From Rhynochetos jubatus (Eukaryota; Chordata; Aves; Eurypygiformes; Rhynochetidae), in assembly GCA_027574665.1 (NCBI GenBank), contig CM050650.1:97189086-97253085 (forward strand): a stretch of 64,000 nucleotides of DNA, given 5' to 3'. Positions 1-13,495 of this stretch are shown one piece after another. The notes under the pieces were generated by a model that had not been told where the DNA came from, ran no database searches, and worked only from the letters and a program-made list of their open reading frames with translations. Within the stretch, counting starts at the first letter, position 1. The number at the start of each line of letters is the position of its first letter. Made by a program: the position numbers and the translations under genes.

Positions 1-1128
1 CACTCTTCAGAATTTGTTTGCTTCAGAATGTCATTTTATCATAGAATTGTTGAAATAACAAGTTCCAGCAGCTGAGGAATAATCCAAACAAACAAGTTAG
101 AAGAAGTGATGATCAAAGAGTAAAACTTTCTCTATCTTTAATTTAGTCAGTACAGTGGTGGTTCTATTAAAAATGTCTGTGAAAAAATCAATATTTTGTT
201 CTCAGATCTGCAGTTTTAGTTTTCAATTAGTGTGAAAAGTAACATGCTGAAAACAGACCATGCAGGAAAATCAAGGATCCAAATATAAATAGGAGTTTAA
301 ATTCCTGACTGTTCAGATAATGTTCAAGCTGTGCACAAAATTTGTTAAACATGTTGCTTCTACATCATCTCAGTCCAATTGTACTTAAACCAGAGAAGCT
401 GCCAGAGTTACAATTTTAGTGTGGGTATTGAAATACCAGTAAGTGTCATTTTAATACAAGCCATCTTAGAATGTTTTGACTCAATTCCCAGAAAAACTAT
501 GTAACATCATTTTTGAGAATTACAGCACAACCATATCAGCATTTCTGATAGCTTTGATTCCAGAAGGGGCATCTTATTTGGAGTAGCTTTAAAACACAAC
601 ATATCAGCAAAATTAATTGTATTCCATCTTTTTTCAAGGTCAGTGAGATGTTTAAGTGTATATAGAAATACCCAAAACACTGTTCATACATATTTGTTCA
701 ACTGGATATGTAGTGCCCAGATTCTTGTAAGAATTTCACTCTGCTATAAATCCTGACAAATAGTGTATCTGTTACTGTTTATTATAAGTTGTAGCATACG
801 TAGTGTGTTTATGAAAAAAGATAAAAAAGATAAATGTGCCATATTCATTGCACTAATGGTTTTCCAAAATTCCACAGAGATAATCCTTTTGGGAAAATGT
901 GTAAGTTGTCTGTACGGACCCATTATATGCTCTAGCTGTTTGCTGTAGGATATCACAATAAAATTACAAAACTGGTACTGCAGAAGACGAATAATGCACT
1001 GTCCGTAATATATGTTAGAACATTTATTCCTGTGCTGCTAACCTAACATATACACCTACCTACTAGTGATAGATTTCCATACTTTGAGCAATGAAAATTA
1101 CATAAGAGAGAAACTCAGAGGGTTGCAG
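1..1128. other. AT-rich intron, nothing recognised
   Basis: Short open frames around 744-956 overlap on both strands and show no domain or codon signature. I see no repeat family before the CR1 that begins near 1129. Confidence 0.6.
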
Positions 1129-1142
1129 AACTCAGAGGGTTG
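1112..1142. repeat. 14-bp direct repeat at the 5' edge of a CR1
   Basis: AACTCAGAGGGTTG occurs at 1112-1125 and again at 1129-1142, a 17-bp period. The second copy sits at the point where recognisable CR1 sequence begins. It could be a target-site or microhomology duplication made at 5' integration, or a chance tandem duplication. Confidence 0.6.
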
Positions 1143-2160
1143 TGATTGGTGGTGCAGAGTCAAGCTGGAAGCCTATGGCCAGCGAGGTCCCACAGGGGTC
1201 AGTACTGGGTCCTGTCCTGTGTAACATCTTCATCAATGACCTGGACAGAGGGACAGAGTGTAAGTTTGCTGATGATGCCAAACTAGAAGTGACTGATGAT
1301 AGGCCAGAAGGCTGTGCTGCCATTCAGCGAGACCTGAATGGCTGGAAAGTTGGGTGGAGAGGAACTTAATGACGTTCAACAGGGGCAAGTGTAGAGTCCT
1401 GCTCGTGGGGAGGAATAACCCCATGTACCATGTACAGGCTGGGGTCTGACCTGCTGGAAAGCAGCTCTGCAGAGAAGGACCTGACAGTGCTGGTGGACAG
1501 CAAATTAACCATGAGGCAGCCATGTGCACTTGTATCCAGCAAGGCCAATGGTATCCTGGGGTGCATTAAGAAGAGCATGGCCAGCAGGGAGAGGGAGGTT
1601 ATCCTCCTCCTCTACTCTGCCCTAGTAAGGACACATCTGGAGTGCTGTGTCCAGTTCTGGGCTCCCTAGTTCAAGAAAGACAGGGAACTACTGGAGGGAG
1701 TCCAAAGGAAGGCTACGAAGATGATTACAGGATTGAAAAATCTCCCTTACGAGGAGAGACTGAGAGACCTGCTTCTGCTTAGCCTGGAGAAGAGAAGACT
1801 GAGGGGAGATCTTATCAATGCTTATAAACATCTAAAGGGTGGGTGTCAAGAGGATGGGGTCAGACTATTTTCAGTGATGCCCAGTGACAGGACAAGGGGC
1901 AACAGGCACAAACTGGAGCACAGGAAGTTCCACCTGTACTTGAGGAAAAATTTCTTTACTTCTTTCTGTCACTAGGGTGCCACAGCACTGGAACAGGCTG
2001 CCCAGAGAGGTTGTAGAGTCTCTTTTTCTGGAGATATTCAAAACCCACCTGGATGCATTCCTGTGCAATCTCGTCTAGATGAACCTGCTCTGGCAGGGGG
2101 ATTGGACTAGATGATCTCCAGAGGTCCCTTCCAATCCTGATCATTCTGTGATTCTGTGAA
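1129..2160 (+). mobile_element. CR1 LINE, 3' fragment with the C-terminal part of the reverse transcriptase
   Basis: The element keeps about 1.03 kb of a CR1 3' end. The first frame (1142-1369) reads [20 protein letters not shown] and then NDL and FADDAKL, which are the RT motif B region and the catalytic (F/Y)xDD box. Later frames (1430-1669 and 1721-1975) carry the CR1 ORF2 C-terminal segments ([36 protein letters not shown]). The reading frame shifts between these pieces, so it is not coding. The 3' end is the typical CR1 tail with two ATTCTGTG octamers (2144-2159). It is 5'-truncated, as most CR1 copies are, and lies in the sense direction of EYS. Confidence 0.95.
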
Positions 2161-5023
2161 AAAAATTGTGAAATTTTAGTCCCATCTAGTGTAATTGACT
2201 GAAGATTGAATGGGGGAGAACACCATTGTTCTAAATTCCTGTTTTGGGGAGCTTATGTCTGAAAGGAAGGGTGACGTTTATCTGAGGTCACAGAACAGAA
2301 TAGATTTTCATTTGGCTTAGACTTTCTTCACCTATGGTATTATGTTGAATCCAAGTACATGCTTAACTTCCAAATAGATTTGGATATGAAGTATCATCTT
2401 GATACAGAAGGCTACTGTGTTACCAAATTTGGTTTTGTTACTTTATTTCTTTCTCAGAAACAGCATTTATGAAAGTTTGATTTTTAGAAACAGAGGAAAC
2501 TGGATATTTTTTTATCAGTAATCCTTTTTTTTTTTGCTTTAGTAAACCCAGTCAACTTTATGATCATGTGTACAGCTAAATACAAGGAGTGGTACCCACA
2601 TATCCGTGGGAATTTCATGCTGTATATGTATGTAGATAATGCATTTAGATTAGGCCTCTTATAGCTAGCTAAACCTACCTAAAAGATAGCTTTTAGGGAG
2701 GAGAAAAGACAGAAATAGAGTAGATGTTCTGCCTGTACCCAGAGTGTCTGCAGGTGTCCAGCTGACTATTCAAAGGCAAAGTTAACCTCACTAGCCCCTC
2801 ACTTTTTTCTTACTGCCTGTTGTCATGCATCAGTAGAGATAGTGCTTGTACAGTCTTCCCCACAACTGGCTCCAGTTATTTCAGATTAAATATCAGTCTC
2901 GCTTGTTATAGGAGGGATTTTTTTTTTTTTTTACTAGGGTAGACCAAATGAAGTTGTGTATTATCCTTAAGTGAAAGGGAGCATAGAAGATCAACATGCT
3001 ATTAATAAAGAATCCAGAGATTTAAGAATTATCTGGTGTCCTCCTAGAGAATTAGTGCATCCCTGTTCAAAACAGGCTGTTTTGGACAAAACCACGTATG
3101 AAACAATTGCTCTTGAAGGCTGATTCTCTGTAACATAATATCTTAGGAGATATGAAGATAAAAGGACCCTAGAACCACAAAATTCCATTTGTCCTTCACC
3201 AGGACCTTCCGTGGGTTACCTGAAATCATCGCAGAAGAGATCAGCACAAGGCCTAATATGGGTCCATTGGCATCTTCCATAATCTGTGGAACCCTCTACT
3301 GTTGCTGTAGACTAGGTGTGGGACAATAAGAATAATTTCACAGCTGCACGTTGAAAGCTGATGTCATTATTTTCAGTAAGGGTTGCTGATTGTCTATCTC
3401 ATCTATCTATTATTCAGTGTAAATTCTGATCAATTTTCTATCTAGAATACTGCATATAATACTGAACACTAAGTTAAAAGTCCTGCATAACTTTAGAAGG
3501 CTTAATTTTTCCTTAAGGGGCAGAGTCCCCTTTTTATTAATTGCGTTTGTGTCTTTACCAGACTTATTAGTCATACCGAGTTCAAGTGCACTCTTTGTGT
3601 GTTTGTAACAGTACAGCTGGTATTCCTTCTCTGTTTCAAAATCTGATAGAGCTTAGGAGTTATGAGTTAGAGGATCAGGGGCGTTAAGGCATGATTTGCA
3701 TTACTCCGCAAGACATAACAGTTTAGTAGGGATACTTTCTGCTCTTGTATTCGGGTCACCTTCTCAGTATGCTCATCAATTTAGCCATATTACATGCTTT
3801 GGAAAATTCATCTGGCTTGGAGGTCAGCATGGGCACTAGATTTCTTCTGACATTACCTCAGTAAGGAATTTTACAGACAGCTAAGACAACATTTCATTGC
3901 TTTGTAGAGAAGCTACATAGAAGACTGACCATGCTGGTTCTTGTCAAAGTGGGCTATACGAAATAATCATATGAGGTTTTGGACATCCTACTCATTTATG
4001 TACCTGGCAACTTCAATATATATTAACATATAAAGTACTTTAATGGATACTTTGCTTTGGTGTGTGTATAAAAGAATAAGTGGTAGCAGTTTTTTACACT
4101 CATGTCTGAATAGGTTGTAGCAGAAATGAGATCAAGTTCTGAAAACGTCCAGTGGGAGGGAGAACCTCAGGAATCCCCCAAGGTGAAATGTCCCAGAGGG
4201 AAAACAGTTACTCAGCATCAGGAATGTTGTTTTAAACAGTTACTGAAACTAACAGTTATAGGGGTTCTTCTGCACAGCACTATTACTTACATAACAGATC
4301 TCTCTGCCCATGCCCCCACAAATTTTCTCAAGATTACAGAAGAGTATGTAAACCTTCACTTCCGAAGCTCTGGTCATGACATCTTTTTCTGTTTCCAAAC
4401 AGCTTTTGAAGCTGCTAATAATATATGAAGTTTCATAACTTAGTTAACATGTCATCATCTTGTCTGCAATCATGAGGAATTAGCGAAGTGTGTGTTAAAT
4501 ATCTGTGTAGGAACGCAGATGCAAACACATGCATGAATATGCACTCAAACAATTTAATTATATGGTGTCTTTAGTTCTGCTGTATGTATTGTTCTGTGTT
4601 TGTAATTGTCTTCTCTTCATTATACTGCAGAGTTGTATAATACACTGTTGGGGAGGAAGCTAAGGGCAACTGGATTTATTTTCTATCTCCTCCCAGTTGT
4701 GAAGATGAGGACACCAAGAAAATAAGTAAAATCCCCCAACAGACACGCAAACTGAAGTACATTGGGAGTGAATACTGTTAATGAAATATAAACGAACCGT
4801 GTTTGTTCAAGATGCACAACCGTTTTCCTATAATTAACCATTTTTTTCCATTTTTCTTGATGACAGTCTTAGCCCTGCAACTATTCACAGGCTTAATTTG
4901 ATATATTTTCTTCAGAATTATTCAGATCAAAGGTCTGGAAAAGCCAAAGAAAAGTCTGTGTAAAATACACAGAAATATGCTAGAAAACAGTTTGGCACCA
5001 ATAACAGATATGTTCTATTTAAG

Positions 5024-5061
<38 letters not shown>

Positions 5062-8000
5062 ACAACAAAGGCTTGTGAGTTATAAACAGTTAACATTTTG
5101 AACACAAATCTTTTAAGTAAAACATGAAGCCTACTACTATCTGTAGTCTGAAGAATATCCAGAAATTATTTTTTTGTAGTATTATATAATATGATAGCAT
5201 ATCATCATTATATTTCAGTTGTCAGACTCACCCAATTATTCATCCACTTTTCCATGCTGTAAACCATTTTCTGAAACAGTGCAGTACATTTCTCGGCTGG
5301 GAATCAAGCACCGTAGTTCATTGACTCATATTTAAATTCTTTCCTGGGTAACTTCAGGGATTAATTTTGGACTTCACCCCTTACCAAAATATTCAGAGAT
5401 TGGTTTAAATCCAAAAATTCAAGCTAAACTTGTTTCACCATGTTACAGTTTTATGTAATCCAGATTTTTTTCTTGGCATTCATTATTTTTCATGATATTG
5501 TTACATGGATGAGTCACTACCTGTACAAATATATTAATGTAATTAAAAGAATAAACTATTTAGAAAAATCTAGGGTAAATTGGACTGAAAACCATTAACA
5601 AAAAATATTGTCTTGTAAAGGTGATTAGCTTTTTAACCTTTTTTAGCTTTCTCCCCAGGCAGATTTCATGGAGAAGGTAAGGCAGAAGTTTCCCAAATGC
5701 CATCCATTTCTGGTCCCCCAGAAACACACTCCATAAGGTGCTTTTACTCCAAATTATATGATACACTTAGAGTTGATAATTTGATGAAATTTCTTTTCCC
5801 TCATTTCCTGCCTGATTCAACCCTGTTCTTTTATCCAAAAGGCAGTATCCTGAAAATTCTTCCTGCTGAGTAACACCAAACCTATCAATTAGGCAGAAAG
5901 TCTAAATGCCACCCCCAAGCCTGGAGACTACACTGAAACAGAGTTATGATCCTTTTCCGGTGTCTTCTCTTGGTTTCAGATTCTGTCAGTACTATTCTTA
6001 TGCCCTCACCTTCCCCAGGGTGAAATTTGCCTACTTAAGATTCACTTACACCCTAAAGCAGAGTTGAAGTGTGACACAGGCTTTGCACTGCCCCTTGGAA
6101 AACACCTCCTTGATCTGTCACTGTTGCAGGGACTATGGAGCAAGAATGCAATGTATAAACATGCATCTGGTTTCACAGTAAGTTAAATGTAGCAGCCTCA
6201 CATTTTAAAAACTGATGCAGCCTTTGAATATCCTTACTATTTTCCCGTCTTTGAAAAACAGTGAGATAGACAAACTGTATTGGTTTTGCTCTTGGCAGAT
6301 ACTTGTTTAATTGTTAGGCACTGAAATTGTTTGAATGGACAAACATAAGATGTTTTTAACATGGAAATCTAGCTTTGGTATATATGCTTAAACTGCAATG
6401 AAAAAGACAAAGCAATCAGGAGTTTATTTGCTTTACAAGTGTTGAGACTCAGCATCCAGATTTATAATGTGATAGTTATGCCAGCTCAAGATTCAAGGCT
6501 AAATTATAAAGTTGGATTTCAGCTTCAGCAAATGCTGTCTGGGTCCTGCTATATTTCGCTTAATAGCAAGGACAAGTGGATTCCATCTGTAGGAGAGCAT
6601 GTTTTGCATATGAAGTACTGCAAGGAAAGAGCCAATACTGAGATGGAGCAGGATTCAGTATCAGGACACTCTTTTTATTTATGTACAGTTGCGTGTTGTT
6701 TTCAAACGGGTCTTTAAAGCTGGGTTGATGATTTAGGAGCAGATGTGGGGTTATAATACTTAGATTTAAAATGAGAGGATGTTTGTCCTGTAAAATGCTG
6801 TGATTTAATATGAACAAGATGGCATTCATGGGTATGAACTAATCTTGCTAGGTGCAGAATGTGTACAAAATGGTAACCGAAATGATCCTTTTTTTTTTTC
6901 CTGCCTGGGACTAATGTAGGTAAAACCTCAGGTATGATCTATTTTTAACAGACAAATATTTGTGTAGTAGCAAAACTAATTGTGCATTATTATATAAGTG
7001 TATGCATAGATAAATTGGTATATATGATTAAATAATGATTTTGTTTATCGATATGTTTTTGTCCATATTTTGGGGTCTTTTTTTTTCAGTAGGAATTGGG
7101 AAGTTCCTAACTCCTGAATGTTTGAATTTGCAACTGTTTTCTGTAGGATAGTTTTGGTAGTATGCATTTTTAGTCATTTTGTCAATATATGCACATTTCT
7201 CAGTTCCTTGACATAAATCACATATGTATTCTTGTTATACTAAGAAACTATCTTTCCTTAGATGAGAACACTACACCCTTAGCCACAAACCCAGAAGAAA
7301 TACCCAGAGTATCCTGAGTTCACCCATCACAGATTATCACAATTTACAAAACTAAAATTGGAGACAAAATGAGAAAGGTTGTTTTTATGTCATCTTTTTA
7401 CTCTGCAGACATTTGATTATACAGTGTTCAAGAGCCCATGTATGAAAAATAGCCCTTTTATAAAAAAAAAAAAAAGTAATAAAAAAATATTAAAAAGAGG
7501 CAAAGAAAAATACTCGATTTGTGCAATGTGTTACCAAAAAAAATACAGATCATAATTTAAGTAAATGGGTGCTTCAAAAACTTTTCTTCGCTAAGAAAAC
7601 CCTGGGATCCTTGTCTGGGAAAAATCGTTATTATCCGTATTTTGTTCGGCTGCGTGTCAGTGAAACACTGTTCTGTGTGCCTGGGCTGTTTTTAACAATC
7701 TGCTAGGTTCTGCAACGGAAGACCTGTGGGTTACTGCCACCTACAGCTGGAATGCTACCCACTCCCAGCTAGAGAAATGGACCTTGCACTAAAGCCCCTC
7801 TGGACAAAATGCAGTAGATCTTAGAGGTGAGCTAAAGGAGGACTTTGCAGAGCTGGTAGTAATTGGGTTTTACCAGCTTTTTATGACATTTAAATAAAAC
7901 TAGGGCTACAGAGAAAGTAAATCCCCCAGTAGCATATTCAAGCAATTTTCTTCTCATAAAAGCACCTTCCTACTGGCTGTAGCTTGGCAGAAATGCTGCA

Positions 8001-9320
8001 GTTTAAATTTCATAGAGAGCAGAAAAAACCTCAGCTTCTGACAATCCTTATGTCAGCTAACATTTGAAACGCTCTGAGATTTAGCAGAAAGAAAAAAAAA
8101 AGTAAAAACAAAAAAAGATTGTACTGTGTTTGGGCCTATTTAGTCATTGTAGTTTTGTGTATTGCACCTATTTTAAGATGCTCAGTACGTTCTTTGTCTC
8201 CTATAACCTCAGACCCTCCTCCCTGCTGCATTTTTATGTCTGCAGTTTTTTCAAAAAAGAAAAAAGAAAAAGCATGCTCTAAATTAAGACCTCAGGAGAA
8301 CAGGATTAATAATGCCCAGCAGTGTTGTGCCATTTTCTGTGACTGCTATCACCTTTTTGGTTCTGTGCTTCATTGCAGTGTCTCTTTCAGTGAAGAAAAT
8401 GCAAGGATGCTTACTTCAAATAATTGTTCTTTGCTGCTTAACCTAGTAACTATCGGCATGAAAAATTCTGCATGCATGGGCAGGAAGGGATATTGTTGTT
8501 TGTTTCCATTCAAGTGTACCCTCGTTTTTCAATACTACTGTGGTATCTGAGGCTTTTTTCCTATGCTCTTCCTGATTTCATTTCCCTTTCTATGCTAAAC
8601 TGAAGAAGAGTGCTCTATGTGGGCCGATCAAGCTACTTCATTCCCAAAAGGGTTTCTTATGTAAGTAGTTCCAGTGAGGTTTAACGAATGATTTATTACA
8701 GTAGAAATGCTACATTTGTGAAGGTATCATTGCGCAGTGAAGTGTGTAAGCACATAGACAAGAACCTGCATGGAACTTATTTTTAACTACAGTAGAGAAA
8801 AAACCATGGTTTTAATACTGTATTTATAATACAGGAATTAAGCTTGAGACTTATTAATTTTTTTTTTTAAAGCAGAATGATCATAAGAAAAAACACAGGA
8901 ACACATTATGCTATTAAAGAAATAAAATCAACATATTCCAGCCATCCATCAGAACTGTCTTTTGTTGAGGTAACTTATGCCGGTAACCAGCATTGCTTCA
9001 AAACACTTACCTTTCTTCAAACAGAAATTACGCACTGACATCTGAGTCACAGAGGCAGAAGTACATATTCTTTCAGGCAGCATCTCCAATTATCTCCCTT
9101 GACAGCAGATGTTAGGGGCATATTCCTCTCTGCCCAAATGTTGTAATCATTAATAATTAGTAATTGTACAATTCAGTGTTTACATATAAAGAAGTTTCAT
9201 TCTCTGAGGCAGGATTTGGAGCTAAAACTGCTAGTGGAAAAAGAAAGAAAATGGAGCTTGGTTCTCATTTTACGTCTGAGATTACACCATTTTAGAGTGC
9301 TGAGATTCCTTTGCCTTATG
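2161..9320. other. AT-rich intron, no gene supported
   Basis: It contains a (TA)n microsatellite at 5027-5059 and A or T homopolymer runs. The longest open frames (100 codons at 4126-4428, 143 codons at 8119-8550, both +) show no known fold, no splice context and no family signature, and I treat them as chance. Confidence 0.6.
5027..5059. repeat. (AT)n microsatellite
   Basis: About 16 perfect AT dinucleotides follow AAGAAC and run into TTTAAC. It is a simple repeat, likely length-polymorphic. Confidence 0.97.
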
Positions 9321-9367
9321 TGGAGTTACTCTGATTTATACCAGTGAAGTGAAAATCTAATCAAGCC
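9321..9367 (+). repeat. Possible ancient amniote interspersed repeat scrap
   Basis: The stretch GGAGTTACTCTGATTTATAC followed by a CAGTGAAGTGA-like segment resembles, from memory, a phrase (GGAGTTACTCCGGATTTACA, then CCAGTGTAA) that recurs in turtle, crocodile and bird genomes. I cannot name the family, and 47 bp is too little to be firm. Confidence 0.3.
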
Positions 9368-11769
9368 CACAGCTGGATACATTCAACAACTTTTTGTTCA
9401 CCCAGGATAACTCTGGATTGTATTGATCTGCATTATAGAACTGAACAGATAACAACGGGAGGGAAATCTGAGGAACAGTGTCTCATTTAGAACCTAATAA
9501 AAGTTCTTAAGGTGCTTGTTTCATTGCTGTAAACGGCTGGATCATCCTTAGAAATCAATGAAGGACCTGCAGTCAGAGGCATGCATAAAAATGTCTGGAA
9601 CCTATTAAGTGGTTTCTATGGATAGCAGGTAAAGACTGGGGGCAGGGGGAATACCACCAAAAGCACTTCAGTCCTGTTGATTAAAAATTTGTCTAACTTT
9701 GCCTTCATTATTCTTTTCAGAGAAGTGTAGTCACTAGAAGGGGAGAGGCAGGGTGGTATAACATAAGATGGAAAACAGAGCAATAAAGCATTGTTTGAGT
9801 CATTTCAGACTGCTGGATGAATGGCTCTGTAGGGGAGAAATTGCTGTGGTGTCACTGACTTGCTGTTGCCAGCATGTGTCACTATGGATGTCAGTGTAAA
9901 GTGAAACTAGGGAAAAGAGAAATCCAATTGCCTCTCACTTCTGAGACAAAGAAAAGGGCGAAACCTCTTCTACCTCTAGCAATATCAGTCATAGATAAGT
10001 GTATGTGTTGCTGAGAAGCCTGAGAATTCATCCTTTGAAAAAAAAGAAGTCTTTTCATCTTGAGATGACATTGCAACCCTTACCATAGAGTGACTAAGTG
10101 ATCCACACAGGCCTGATTAATAACAGCAGGGATAGACTGTAAGCTCTGAACTAATATAAAGTCAGTTCTGTCACATTTGTCTTTCAATATTTCAGGCATT
10201 AATATGTATTTAATATTGCTGAAATACAACAACTTGATGTATTCCTTAGAGCCCACTATTAGATGAAGGCATACTGGCTCATGATTAAGCAGTACAGCAT
10301 TTTTGTACTCCAGCTTAAAAATGGCTTCTGAATAAGTACAGTGCAAACAGAGAGGGCAATTGCAAATAAACACTTTCAGATCTCCTTATTTCAGAATGAA
10401 CATGTAGAGGAGTATAAACCTGGCCTGTTTTCTCAACACTGATTTAATAGAAAAGGATGATTAAATCAATATTGTGTCCCAGAACCACACCAATATGCAC
10501 AAGAACCCAACATCTCAAGGATATATTACAGCCAGGACACTTACTTGATTTAATTATTTATAATTATACTGTGCCAATAATTCTGACTATAGCATGATCT
10601 ATCAACATTTTCCCTCCTCACTATCATCCTGCTTTCTGGATGGGGTTAATTATTACAAAGCTGTCAGCTAGTACAGAATTCTTTATCACAGAAAGATGAT
10701 ATAATATTGCATAGAATTCCTGGAGTGTTACAACACTCTTCCTAGAGCAATTTTCCAATTAATGCATTGAACCGTAGGAAGCTATTTCCCTTTCCACTCT
10801 GCTTGCTTGGGTAAAGAAACATATATATTAACAAATGAACTGGTTTGGTTTGGCTTGGTTTTACTCTAAGGAGGAGACAGTGAGGGGGTTTTTTCCCTCT
10901 GTGAACGTATTACCCTTTCCTACAAGCAGTCATCATAGCTACTGGTAAACAGCATTATGCTTGCCTTATTCTTTCTGGTTTGATTCTGATTCTTTTTCAA
11001 GAAAAAAGGAAAGTGGGCTGATTATTTTCAATAATCAGAGAACAGAGATCTTAAGCAATTACCAATTAGTTCTGTCTGAAAAGTGGAAGTCTAATTCAGG
11101 GGTCTCTGTTATTCTACAGAGAACATGACCGTGAACCTTTGCATTTGGTTTTAGCCATCTGAATGCTTCAAAGATTGTGTTCCATTAAGTGCTTTCATCT
11201 GTGTTTGATACGGCTGGAAACAAAACCGCCACACTGCAATATGGATAATTATTTGGATGTCCACATCTGCAATTTTTTCTGTCCACACTTATTTTCTCAA
11301 TTTAGACAACCTTGAGGTTGTTTCAGACAGCAATTCAGATTGTTTTCTTTCAAGCACTTCCTAGCTTCAAGAGGTGTGTAAAATTAGCTGGTACTTTCAT
11401 GTTGACTTGCAGAGTTTCCTAAATACATAAGCACAACAGTCTCTGCATGTTCAGAATTATGTAGTGTAAGAAGCAAGATGCAGACTGTATTGACAGTTCT
11501 TTTCCTATTATAAAATTCTTACAGGGATTTGTCACAGGGAAAAGCTGCTTTATTCATGTGATTTAAATCAGTTTCCAAGTAATTTATTGATTTATTAACA
11601 ATGTGTAATTATTAATTTATTAATAATGTGGCAATAAGTGAACTAAACATTCGGTATCAGTATCTGCAATGCCACAGATAAACCACAGTACTAGACACAG
11701 CAGAATGTTAATAAACATCTACAAATTTCTAAGCAACTTTCTGTAACTAATCTACACACACAGAGGGGG
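9368..11769. other. AT-rich intron, nothing recognised
   Basis: Only short frames without signatures are present, for example 9891-10076 and 10080-10373 on the - strand. I recognised no repeat family. Confidence 0.55.
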
Positions 11770-12432
11770 TGTACACAAACAGCATGGATCTTGCAAACAC
11801 TGAAAAGTGTGGGTTCCCCACATGCAGACCCCATGGTGATGTGAGTGCTCCAGCTGAGCATCCACCCCTGCTGCTGTTGGCACCCTGCTGAGGCATCAGC
11901 CTGGGCAGGCACCCCACGCAGTCCCATGTGCACCCAAAGGACAGGTCCTCCTGTGCCATCCCCACACTGTGGGTCCCCAACAGTGTGCAGTCCGCTCCTG
12001 TGCCTCACAAGGAGGTGCTGGACCTCTTCCAAGCAGGTATGGGGATACCACTGGGCAATGCCTGGTGGTACCCAACCAGGGTCATTGCTCCCACCTATCC
12101 CAGCAACTTTTACAAATTTCTGTGTTTCTACACTGCATTTCAAGACGACTCCTGTGCTTCAAAATTCTCTGTAATTCCCTGACTACTGCTTCATCTGGCT
12201 GATGGTGTCCTGGCATTCCTCCTTAACTTTATGGGCTTAGAACAAACAGGTGGGCTTGGGTGTCCCATCACACACCCTGTTATACATGCACATCTTTATA
12301 TTATCAACTGTCGTTTTTGAGGACCTTCTGCAGAAAGTGTGCCAGGTAGGCACATCCCAACTCAATATTATTGTACAGTTCATCAATTTGGAGCATACCA
12401 TCGAGTAAATTAACTCTTGAGGTCCAGATATT
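11770..12432 (-). other. Unclassified GC-richer block with coding-like stretches on the minus strand
   Basis: Base composition changes sharply here. The 11840-12080 part is well over half G+C and the flanks are AT-rich. On the - strand, 12432-12307 is an open run of 42 codons with a balanced amino-acid mix (it includes LDGMLQIDELYNNIELGCAY and then LAHFLQKVLKND). A second protein-like run (including KVKEECQDTISQMKQ) lies at about 12232-12186. A 150-codon frame covers 12143-11691. I do not recognise a family. It could be a decayed retrocopy of a host gene, part of a mobile element, or chance. It is broken and has no splice context for EYS. Confidence 0.35.
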
Positions 12433-13424
12433 TTATGTTTATTTTAAATTATGGAGGCATCACCCATTTTTTATCCTTAAGAAAGAATTATCATCAACCA
12501 TTACGTATCTGCACAATGCTACATCTGGGACTTGTTTTCTCCTGAAGAATACTTTCCTTTGAAAACCTCTCTTTCATATATACTTGCTATTCTACCATTT
12601 TTCTATAATTTCTATTACATCAGATTTTATGATCTGTTTATACTTTTGTTATTTTCCTCTGTAAAGCTTAAATTCTTCACATTTTAATACTAAAATATCT
12701 AGGGGCTATTATTTTCCCCACTGCCACTATCCACTCTCCTAGCTCAAATGCAATCATCTTGCCAACTAAATAGCTTGATTATCGTTGTTGTTAATAATTA
12801 TATTTTCTTCTTGCTGTTTGTCTTCTTATGGCTGGTATTAGTTTATGACTGGAGTATTTTTGCTTTACCTAGTTTTGCTTTTTTATATGTAAATAGGATA
12901 TAAACAGTATGTCTCTTGTTTGTTTATTTGTTAGTTTTGAGTTTGCCAGATGCAGTCCAAAATTCTGTTGTACCAGATACTCAGGTGGAATCACCTGAGA
13001 AAATTCTTTCTGCAGGTGTTTCCCAGTAACCGCATGACCCCAAACCTGTGCGGGAACCAAGCAATTCTAGTGACTACATCACACCTTTAAGTTTCTTCTC
13101 TTGAAGCTGGAAGGTTTTCATTACATTTCATAGCTGTTCTCTGCAGTTACTTTTAAATGGACTGTTTTGGCTATTATGATACCCAGAGCCAAATTCACTG
13201 CCAATAGGACAGCATCCACTGCACTGGAGTGGCATCTGCTCACATCAGCAATGAGATGGCTCAGTCTTCCTAAATGTCCATGGAAACATTCAGTGTCAAT
13301 GCAGAATGTATAGTTCAGTTTCTTGCAATGCTAATGAGAGGAACCATCCCACAAGCATTCCTTTGCATTCCAGTCGGATCAAGGCTACCTTCTTTGCAAT
13401 CTTCAGGGATGGTTACAGAAACTC
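12433..13424. other. AT-rich intron, nothing recognised
   Basis: No repeat family or domain is visible. The frame at 12869-13060 (-) is short and featureless. Confidence 0.55.
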
Positions 13425-13495
13425 TTGGGTTTAATGGTCTGGAATAGCACATTAAGGTCCCTTCCAACCCAAACCATTCTATGATTCTATGATTA
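13425..13495 (+). mobile_element. CR1 LINE 3' terminal scrap
   Basis: About 70 bp of the conserved CR1 end remain: GGTCCCTTCCAACCCAAACC followed by the octamer tail ATTCTATGATTCTATGA. It is severely 5'-truncated and has no coding content. Confidence 0.92.

Noticed and set aside
4126-4428. 100-codon open frame (+)
   Set aside because: No domain, no promoter or splice context, ordinary residue mix for a chance frame in a 64-kb scan.
8119-8550. 143-codon open frame on the + strand with several cysteines
   Set aside because: No EGF spacing, no splice sites at fitting places, no family resemblance; it lies in low-complexity AT-rich intron and includes a lysine-rich run from a poly-A stretch.
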